Source: CAZABC01 sp964483405 (lineage in GTDB: Bacteria; Chloroflexota; Limnocylindria; Limnocylindrales; CSP1-4). From it: 13,403 bases of DNA. The stretch is taken from the NCBI GenBank assembly GCA_964483405.1, contig CAZABC010000050.1, positions 1-13,403 of the forward strand, written 5' to 3'. The first letter of the stretch is position 1. Each line of letters opens with the position of its first letter. The translations under genes were made by a program, and so were the position numbers. Below the pieces are notes generated by a model, which worked only from the letters and a program-made list of their open reading frames with translations, made no database searches and was not told where the DNA came from. Shown piece after piece: positions 7,401 through 13,081 of the stretch.

Positions 7401-7597
7401 GGACGAGAGTGTAGCGGGCGGGGTCGGCGTCCTCAGCGCCTGACGCGCTGGACGTCGGGCAGGTGGGTCCCCTCAACTCCGGCGCGACCTGGTGGCCGCG
7501 CTCGAGGGGTATGGCGTCGGCCCGTGGCGAATCGTTCCGCGGGCATGCGCCGGACGGGCTGCCGCCGTCACGTGACGTGCCGCCCCCCGCGTGAGCA
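7401..7597. other. intergenic region between sdaA and the diaphorase gene
   Basis: A 197-bp gap with no convincing gene on either strand. It holds the diaphorase promoter (7408-7436) and a perfect 12-bp palindrome CGTCACGTGACG (7566-7577), 21 bp past the sdaA stop. No tRNA cloverleaf, T-loop or selC-like structure was found, and no U-tract terminator. Confidence 0.5.
7408..7436 (-). promoter_or_regulatory. promoter of the diaphorase/iron-sulfur operon (TACACT, leaderless)
   Basis: TACACT (7413-7408) is followed by 7 nt and then the GTG start at 7400. A partial -35, CTGAGG (7436-7431), sits 17 bp upstream. No SD is present, so the mRNA probably starts at or near the GTG. The nonamer GCTACACTC also precedes the catalytic subunit gene (12768-12760), again with a GTG 7 nt after the hexamer. 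Confidence 0.5.
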
Positions 7598-9070
7598 TCA
7601 GCAGTCCGGGACGTTCACGGCGAGCCCGCCCTGGGCGGTCTCCTTGTAGTGCGACGCCATGTCGCGACCGGTCTGGAGCATCGTCGCGATCGCCTGGTCG
7701 AGGCTCACCCGGTGCGAGCCGTCGCCGCGGAGCGCCATCCGGGCGGAACTGATCGCCTTGACCGCGCCGAGCCCGTTCCGCTCGATGCACGGGATCTGGA
7801 CGAGCCCGCCGACCGGGTCGCAGGTCATCCCGAGGTGGTGCTCGAGCGCGATCTCGGCCGCGTTCTCGACCTGCTCGTTCGAGCCGCCGAGCGCCGCGGC
7901 CAGACCCGCCGCCGCCATCGACGCGGCGACGCCGACCTCGCCCTGGCAGCCGACCTCGGCTCCCGAGATCGAGGCGTTCTCGCGGCACAGCAGGCCGATC
8001 GCGCCGGCGGCGAGGAAGAGCCGCCGGATGCCGGCCCGGTCCGCGCCGGGGACGTGGCGCTCGTAGTAGCGGGCGACGGCCGGCAGGAGACCGGCGGCGC
8101 CGTTCGTCGGGGCCGTGACGACCCGGCCGCCGGCGGCGTTCTCCTCGTTGACGGCCATCGCCCAGACCGTGGCCCGATCCATCACGTGGAGTGGATCGGC
8201 GGGTCGCGCCGCGCCGTCGCCGGGGCGCGCGCCGGTTCCGACCCCGTCCGCGGCGTCGAGGTCCGCTGCGCCGGTGCCGAGGTCCGCGCCCGCCTCGAGC
8301 GAGCGCCACAGCGCCGGTGCGCGACGGGGCACGCCGAGCCCCCCGGGAAGCATCCCCTCGGCCTTCAGCCCACGGTCGATGCAGGCCGACATGACCGACC
8401 AGACCCGGTCGATCCCCTCGCGGACGCCGGTCTCGCGGCGGTCCTCGTTGGCGAGGACGATCCCGTCGATCCGCAGGCCGTGCTCGCGCCCGATCCGGAG
8501 CAGGTCGTCGGCGGTCGCGAACGGGAACGGGACCGGCGGGCCGTGTTCGGCCCCGTCGCCGTCGCCGTGACCGCCGGTCGCCGCATCGACCCGCCGGCCG
8601 TCCTCGTCGAGCACGACCCCGCCGCCGACCGAGAAGTAGGTCCGCGCGGCGATGGGATCGCCATCGGGGCCCGACGCGGCCAGCCGGAGCGCGTTCGGGT
8701 GGCCGGGCAGCCAGACGTCGCCGCGGAAGCGGAGGTCGGTCGCCGGGTCGAAGGCGACGGGACGCCGCCCGAGCAGCTCGATCCGGCGGCCGGCGTGGAC
8801 CGCGGCCACGACCCGCTCGACCGCCTCCGGCTCGACGCCATCGGGCGTCTCGCCGGCCAGCCCGAGCAGGACGGCCCGGTCGGTGCCGTGGCCTCGGCCG
8901 GTGAGTGCGAGCGAGCCGTACAGCTCGACCTCGACCCGGCCGACCTCCTCGAGGCGTCCGTCGGCGGCCAGCCCGGCGACGAACGCCCGGGCGGCGCGCA
9001 TCGGACCGACCGTGTGCGACGACGACGGGCCGATGCCGATCCGGAAGAGCTCGAGGATGCTCGGGGTCAC
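7598..9070 (-). CDS. sdaA: L-serine dehydratase (ammonia-lyase), iron-sulfur dependent, single chain
   Basis: A 490-aa cytosolic enzyme converting L-serine to pyruvate and ammonia. The N-terminal domain opens with SILELFRIGIGPSSSHTVGPM (residues 3-23), diagnostic of the family. The C-terminal domain carries cluster ligands Cys375 (GCQGE), Cys417 (TCDPVGG) and Cys428 (IPCIERN). The very last residue is Cys490, matching the C-terminal cysteine that reaches into the active site in the Legionella enzyme structure. GTG 9070 is chosen because it gives the family N-terminus; the 39 residues upstream are Arg/Pro-rich and run into the GYD gene. A low-complexity Gly/Ala/Asp insertion (about 258-292) makes it slightly longer than usual (about 455 aa). 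It lies 73 bp after the GYD gene, probably cotranscribed, with a hairpin between them. Confidence 0.93.
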   Translation of the reverse strand: MTPSILELFRIGIGPSSSHTVGPMRAARAFVAGLAADGRLEEVGRVEVELYGSLALTGRGHGTDRAVLLGLAGETPDGVEPEAVERVVAAVHAGRRIELLGRRPVAFDPATDLRFRGDVWLPGHPNALRLAASGPDGDPIAARTYFSVGGGVVLDEDGRRVDAATGGHGDGDGAEHGPPVPFPFATADDLLRIGREHGLRIDGIVLANEDRRETGVREGIDRVWSVMSACIDRGLKAEGMLPGGLGVPRRAPALWRSLEAGADLGTGAADLDAADGVGTGARPGDGAARPADPLHVMDRATVWAMAVNEENAAGGRVVTAPTNGAAGLLPAVARYYERHVPGADRAGIRRLFLAAGAIGLLCRENASISGAEVGCQGEVGVAASMAAAGLAAALGGSNEQVENAAEIALEHHLGMTCDPVGGLVQIPCIERNGLGAVKAISSARMALRGDGSHRVSLDQAIATMLQTGRDMASHYKETAQGGLAVNVPDC

Positions 9071-9076
9071 CGGCGT

Positions 9077-9098
9077 GCCCGTCTCGCCTGCGACGGGC
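9077..9098 (-). promoter_or_regulatory. hairpin just upstream of the sdaA start
   Basis: GCCCGTC and GACGGGC form a perfect 7-bp stem with an 8-nt loop (GCAGGCGA on the minus strand), ending 6 nt before the sdaA GTG. The only SD-like purines in the leader (AGGCGA) lie in the loop. It could modulate translation or mark partial termination after the GYD gene. This is structural inference only. Confidence 0.35.
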
Positions 9099-9143
9099 CC
9101 AGCCGGCCGCGGCGAGGGCCGCGAACGGGCTCGCCCACCTGGC

Positions 9144-9464
9144 TCAGGTGCCGGGCGCTCGGTACGACGCCGTCCGACCGCGGGCATCGTCGATGTCGGC
9201 GGCGGTCATGAGGACCGTCGTGTGGATCGACACCGCGCCCGACAGCCCGACGGTCGCCGCCGCGGCCGCCGCGGCCGCGTTGTCGGGCAGCTCGGCGATG
9301 AGGATGAAGTCGTCGTCGCCGAAGGCCCAGTACGCGGATTCGACCCGGCCGCCGAGGCTCGCGCAGAGCGCTTCGACCGCCGCGAGCCGCTTGGGCCCCC
9401 CGTCCTTCATGACCCCCTCGAGCCCCTGCCGGGTGTAGGACGCGCGGAACAGGTAATGCGGCAT
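9144..9464 (-). CDS. GYD-domain protein (106 aa)
   Basis: A small protein of the GYD family (ferredoxin-like alpha/beta fold). It has the typical start MPHYLFRASYT, the segment VESAYWAFGDDDFILIAELPDN (about 41-62; GYD appears as GDD) and SIHTTVLMTAADIDDA (about 79-94). Family members have no assigned biochemical role. Unlike most genes here it has a strong SD, AGGAGG (9477-9472), 7 nt before ATG 9464, and a consensus-like TTGACA -35 upstream, so it is a conventionally initiated gene, perhaps better expressed. It is followed by sdaA 73 bp downstream on the same strand. An Ala run (about 64-70) is an oddity without clear meaning. Confidence 0.88.
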   Translation of the reverse strand: MPHYLFRASYTRQGLEGVMKDGGPKRLAAVEALCASLGGRVESAYWAFGDDDFILIAELPDNAAAAAAAATVGLSGAVSIHTTVLMTAADIDDARGRTASYRAPGT

Positions 9465-9471
9465 GACCGCT

Positions 9472-9477
9472 CCTCCT
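9472..9477 (-). promoter_or_regulatory. strong SD (AGGAGG) of the GYD gene
   Basis: A full anti-16S match, AGGAGG, sits 7 nt before ATG 9464. It is the only canonical ribosome binding site among the genes in this window and fixes this start. Confidence 0.85.
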
Positions 9478-9515
9478 TCCGAGTGACCCCGCCTGGGCGA
9501 CCGGGTCGTCGGCGC

Positions 9516-9543
9516 ATCGTCGCACCCGGCGACGCGGTGTCAA
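9516..9543 (-). promoter_or_regulatory. sigma70-like promoter for the GYD gene (TTGACA...GACGAT)
   Basis: A perfect -35 TTGACA (9543-9538) is followed after 16 bp by GACGAT (9521-9516), a weak -10. The mRNA would have a leader of about 45 nt containing the strong SD. The -35 match is exact; the -10 is poor, so activity is a moderate inference. Confidence 0.45.
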
Positions 9544-9576
9544 GCGGCCGCGCGCCGATCGACAGGGGCGGTCGCC

Positions 9577-10719
9577 CTAGATGACCCGCTCGAGCAGGCG
9601 CGTGACGACGAAGAGGCCGATCGGCAGGACGATCGCCGAGGCGACCGCCCCCGCCGTGCCGGCGCGCCAGGGCAGCGTCGGGAGCTTGTCGACGAGGTCG
9701 CGCTCCATGACGAGGACGCCGAGGGTGTCGTGCATCGTGGCCGCCGCGGCCATGTCCCCGCCGTCGACCGCCCGGTGGATCGCTTCGATCGTGGCCTCGA
9801 TCCTGGCGCCGACCTCGCCCTGGAGCCGTCGCTTCTCGGCCGCGATCCGGCGCTGCATCCCGCGCAGCGGCACGGCGAAGACGGCCGCCGCGGCGACGAT
9901 CCCGACGGCCATCCACGGAACGACGAAGACGAGCGCGGTGTCGTCGCCGGTCTGGCCCGCGGCGACGATCGACGGGACGATGAAGACGACGGCGATGACC
10001 ATGGCGGTCCGCGAGGTGAGGACGCTGAAGGCATAGAGCGGTGCCGGCCGGAACAGGTCGACGCGGGTCGCCGAGGCGTGGATCCGCCCGACGGCCCGGA
10101 GCTGCCGGAGCGACTGGACCACCAGGACGAGGATGATCGAGCCGAAGAAGACCTCGCTCGCGTAGCGGAGGACCATCCCGACCGGGGAGACCCCGACGAC
10201 CCCGGATGCCTCGGCGTCGACCAGGTAGTAGAGCGGCGTGATGAGCAGCGACAACGCGAGGATCGCCAGCGCGGGCCCGGCCGGGATGACCGTCAGCCCG
10301 TAGCGGATGCGGGCGGCCTCGTCGTCGGATGCGGTCAGCGCGGGCCGGAACGTGTCGAAGGCCGTGCCGGCGACATCCGACAGGTAGTGGACGAGCCACA
10401 GGGTGAGCGGGACGAAGACGCCCCAGAAGGCCTGGCCGGCGAGCACGATCGAGTCGTCTTGGCCGTCGAGGAGCGGCTCGACGAGCGATGCGGCGACCGC
10501 GATGGCCATCAGCCCGAGGTAGGCGAGCGCCGTCGGTCCCGGCAGGGCCTCGATGCCGACGATAAGCCGGTCGACCCAGCTCGGCGCGTACGGACGCGCG
10601 ACCGCCGGCGCGGCCGGCTCGGCAGCCTCGGCCGGCCCGGCGCGCTCGGCCGACGCGGCCGGCGACCCGGACACGGACGCGATCGCGAGGTCGGACGCGG
10701 GGACGGCGTCGGTGGCCAT
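9577..10719 (-). CDS. multi-pass membrane protein, unknown function
   Basis: A 380-aa protein I do not recognise. After an Ala/Pro/Ser-rich cytosolic or disordered N-terminus (1-50) it has about six hydrophobic segments (roughly 60-82, 95-118, 145-170, 182-205, 230-252, 265-286). A charged helical region follows (about 288-350, with KRRLQGEVGARIEATIEAIHRAV) and then a final hydrophobic segment near the C-terminus (about 353-375). The helical region could be a cytosolic coiled coil. ATG 10719 is chosen because TAGACT lies 7 nt upstream, as for leaderless genes; the longer upstream frame is shadow. It is encoded 62 bp after the formate dehydrogenase catalytic subunit on the same strand but has its own promoter. 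Nothing in it resembles a formate channel (FocA) or an FDH cytochrome b (FdnI). Confidence 0.8.
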   Translation of the reverse strand: MATDAVPASDLAIASVSGSPAASAERAGPAEAAEPAAPAVARPYAPSWVDRLIVGIEALPGPTALAYLGLMAIAVAASLVEPLLDGQDDSIVLAGQAFWGVFVPLTLWLVHYLSDVAGTAFDTFRPALTASDDEAARIRYGLTVIPAGPALAILALSLLITPLYYLVDAEASGVVGVSPVGMVLRYASEVFFGSIILVLVVQSLRQLRAVGRIHASATRVDLFRPAPLYAFSVLTSRTAMVIAVVFIVPSIVAAGQTGDDTALVFVVPWMAVGIVAAAAVFAVPLRGMQRRIAAEKRRLQGEVGARIEATIEAIHRAVDGGDMAAAATMHDTLGVLVMERDLVDKLPTLPWRAGTAGAVASAIVLPIGLFVVTRLLERVI

Positions 10720-10726
10720 GGCCGAG

Positions 10727-10732
10727 AGTCTA
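10727..10732 (-). promoter_or_regulatory. -10 element TAGACT of the membrane-protein gene, leaderless type
   Basis: TAGACT (10732-10727) is followed by 7 nt and ATG 10719, with no SD. The 10-nt context CCGTAGACTC is the same as at the fdhD promoter (2879-2887 region). No clear -35 is visible. Confidence 0.45.
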
Positions 10733-10781
10733 CGGAGCCCGCGCAAGGTGCCGCGCCCGATGCGGCGAGGCTCGGCGGCCG

Positions 10782-12698
10782 TCAGGCGACCGAGGTCGCC
10801 AGCTTCTCGATCCGGATCGCGGCGGCCTTGAACTCGGCGGTGCCCGAGCGCGGGTCGGACGCGTCGATCGTCAGGAGGTTCGTCGCGACGTCGTCCTGGA
10901 AGTGGAGCGTCATGAAGGTCAGGCCCGGCCGCAACGACGGATCGACGTGGACCGGCACCTCCACCGCGCCCCGCCGGGACACCGCCCGCACGACCTCGCC
11001 CTCGGCCAGGCCGAGCCGCTCGGCATCCTCGGGGCTGACGTCGAGCGACTCGCCGCGCCGGAGCGGCGAGCGCAGCCCGCCGGACTGGACCCCCGTGTTG
11101 TACGAGTCGAGGCGCCGACCGGTCGTGAGCCGGATCGGGTAGTCGGCGTCGAGGGCGTCGACCGGCGGGTCGTGGTCGACGAGGCTGAACGGCGCCCGCG
11201 GGCCGACGACGGGGTCGGCCCACAGCCGCGAGTGGAGGAACAGCTCGCCCGGGTGGTCCTCGTCCCAGCACGGCCACTGGATCCCGTCAAGCGCCTCGAG
11301 CCGGGCGTAGCTCATCCCGGCGTGGATCGGCGAGAGCGAGCGGACCTCGTCCCAGACGCGTTCAGCGACCGGCTCGCCCCAGTCGGCGCCGAGCCGGCGC
11401 GCGAGGTCGAAGACGATCGCCAGGTCGTCGCGGGCCTCGCCGGGCGGCTCGACCGCCTTGCGGACCCGTTGGACCCGGCGCTCGGAGTTGGTGACCGTGC
11501 CCTCGGTCTCGGCGAAGCCGACCGCGGCCGGCAGGACGACGTCGGCGATCTCGGCGGTCTTCGTGCGGTGGATGTCCTGGACGACGAGGTGATCGAGGCC
11601 ACGCAGGAGGCGCTCGGTCCGGTGCCGGTCGGCCTCCGACTGCATCGGATTCTCGCCGACGACGTACAGCGCGGACAGCTCGCCGCGGTCCATCGCGTCG
11701 AACATGCCGGTCAGGTGCCAGCCGCGCTTGGGCGGGACGGTCACGCCCCAGGCAGCGTCGAACTTCGCCCGGAGCGCGTCGTGCTCGACGTGCTGGAAAC
11801 CCGGCAGCCGGTCGGGCAGGGCGCCCATGTCGCCACCGCCCTGGACGTTGTTCTGGCCGCGCAGCGGGTTCAGGCCGCTGCCGTACCGCCCGACGTGGCC
11901 GGTCAGCAGGGCGAGGTCGATGAGGGCCACGACGTTGTCGACCGCGTTGTGGTGCTCGGTGATCCCGAGGGTCCAGCAGAGCATCGCCCGGGGGGCGGTC
12001 GCATAGGCGTGGGCGAGCTCGCGGATCGCATCGGCCGGGACGCCGGTCTCGCGCTCGGCGCGCTCGAGCGTCCACGGCTCGACGTGCGCCCGGTAGGCCT
12101 CGAAGTCGCTCGTCGCCCGGTCGACGAACTCGCGGTTGACGAGGCCCGCGGCGATGATCTCGCGGCCGATCGCGTTGGCGAGGGCGATGTCGGAGCCGAC
12201 GTCGAGCCCGAGCCACAGGTCGGCCCACTCGGCCGAGCTGGTCCGGCGCGGGTCGACGGCGATCAGGCGCGCCCCCTTCTTCACCGCCCGCAGGACATGG
12301 TGGAAGAAGATGGGGTGCGTCTCGCGCGCGTTGCTGCCCCACAGGATGACGAGGTCGGTGTCCTCGACCTCACGGTATGCGCTGGTCCCACCGCCAGCCC
12401 CGAAGACGGTCGCCAGACCGGCGACGGACGGGGCGTGTCAGGTGCGGTTGCAGCTGTCGATGTTGTTGCTGCCGATGACTGCCCGAGCGAGCTTCTGCGT
12501 CGCGAAGTTCAGCTCGTTCGTCGCCTTCGAGCAGCTGAAGAGCCCGAATGTCGTCGGCCCGTGCCGGTCGACCGCGGCCCGGAAGCCGGCGGCGGCCCGG
12601 TCGAGGGCCTCGTCCCAGCTCGCCCGGCGCAGGACGCCGGTCGCCCGGTCGCCGTCGCGGACGAGCGGGTACGTCAGTCGGGCGTATCCCTTGCCCAT
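10782..12698 (-). CDS. fdhA: formate dehydrogenase catalytic subunit, selenocysteine-containing, lacking the N-terminal Fe-S domain
   Basis: A 638-aa molybdopterin oxidoreductase read through an in-frame TGA at 12440-12438 (Sec87). Before it stands NNIDSCNRT, after it HAPSVAGL, matching the FdhA active site where Sec or Cys binds Mo and the next His assists catalysis. The frame then stays open to 10782 with WGSNARETHPIFFHH, VDPRRTSS, LRGQNNVQGGGDMG (Arg280) and the dinucleotide-binding C-terminal domain (about 515-638, ending EFKAAAIRIEKL). ATG 12698 has GAGG 5 nt upstream and aligns with the linker just after the usual [4Fe-4S] domain, which is missing here and encoded at 5511-4501. Formate + NAD+ -> CO2 + NADH is the likely overall reaction. 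Standard gene callers will break this gene at the TGA into 12698-12438 and a fragment from 12284. Confidence 0.92.
12397..12440 (-). promoter_or_regulatory. bacterial SECIS element with Sec codon TGA
   Basis: TGA (12440-12438) is followed by CAC and a two-part hairpin. The lower stem is GCCCCG/CGGGGC (12434-12429 with 12402-12397), then an internal loop, an upper stem GTCGCC/GGCGAC (12425-12420 with 12414-12409) and the loop GGTCT (12419-12415). The loop begins 18 nt after the TGA and contains the GGUC that SelB recognises in E. coli fdhF, at the same spacing. Both stems are perfect. This directs Sec insertion rather than termination. Confidence 0.9.
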
Positions 12699-12703
12699 CG
12701 ATG

Positions 12704-12707
12704 CCTC
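12704..12707 (-). promoter_or_regulatory. SD (GAGG) of the FDH catalytic subunit
   Basis: GAGG (12707-12704) lies 5 nt before ATG 12698. It supports starting the protein here, without the iron-sulfur domain, rather than further upstream in the open frame that continues to 13025. Confidence 0.5.
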
Positions 12708-12761
12708 GCTGGCGGCGCCGTCGTCGGCGCCCGCGGTGGCGCCCGGCGCGCCACGAGCCCG

Positions 12762-12767
12762 AGTGTA
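12762..12767 (-). promoter_or_regulatory. -10 element TACACT upstream of the FDH catalytic gene
   Basis: TACACT (12767-12762) in the context GCTACACTC is the same as at the diaphorase operon promoter. A transcript starting near 12754 would have a leader of about 55 nt before ATG 12698. No good -35 is visible. A GTG at 12754 sits 7 nt after the hexamer but is out of frame with the enzyme. Confidence 0.4.
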
Positions 12768-12814
12768 GCGCCGGCGCGCCGCGGGCGACCCTGCGATCCG
12801 GACGAGCGGACCGT

Positions 12815-13081
12815 CTAGGGGACGGGCACCACGTTCATCGTCGAGAGGAAGGCCTCGAGCAGTCGCGTGGAGCCGCCGTAGGACGCGGTCCACGTGTCGG
12901 ACTCGCCCCGCCACACGCTGATGATGGTCATCCGGTCGGACTCGTTGCCGCTGACGAAGAACGCCTGGACCTCGGTGTGGAACGGGACCAGGACGGCGCC
13001 GCGGCTGTGACCGCGGTCTACCCATGATGAGGGCTCGCCCGGCCGGAAACGTTCAGGACGGCCGGTCCGGGCCGCGCCCAC
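12815..13081 (-). CDS. small unrecognised protein, possibly a frameshifted or truncated gene
   Basis: The frame from GTG 13081 to TAG 12815 encodes 88 aa. The last 60 or so residues look genuine: mixed composition with VQAFFVSGNESDRMTIISVW and LLEAFLSTMNVVPVP, and third positions nearly all G/C. The first 25 residues are Arg/Pro/Gly-rich and less convincing. I recognise no family. The start is uncertain because the same frame remains open upstream into a Gly-rich repeat (third repeat unit at 13141-13121 reads GAGGGGS in this frame). A longer ancestral protein beginning near ATG 13232 would read into it if one 10-bp repeat unit were gained or lost. It lies 116 bp before the FDH catalytic gene on the same strand. 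Confidence 0.5.
   Translation of the reverse strand: MGAARTGRPERFRPGEPSSWVDRGHSRGAVLVPFHTEVQAFFVSGNESDRMTIISVWRGESDTWTASYGGSTRLLEAFLSTMNVVPVP

Noticed and set aside
7440..7597. Possible tRNA-Sec (selC) or other tRNA in the intergenic gap
   Set aside because: No T-loop consensus, no TCA anticodon in a proper stem and no acceptor pairing were found on either strand.
9071..9187. Longer sdaA starting at ATG 9187
   Set aside because: It would add 39 Arg/Pro-rich residues before the conserved N-terminus and overlap the end of the GYD gene.
10782..12284. Separate gene starting at the GTG at 12284
   Set aside because: This is an internal Val codon of the same frame; everything from the TGA to here is conserved FdhA sequence, so it is an artefact of reading TGA as a stop.
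12699..13025. Upstream extension of the FDH catalytic frame to an ATG at 13025
   Set aside because: The 109 extra codons are Arg/Pro-rich, contain no CxxCxxxC cluster motif and overlap a better coding frame; ATG 12698 has an SD and aligns with the domain border.
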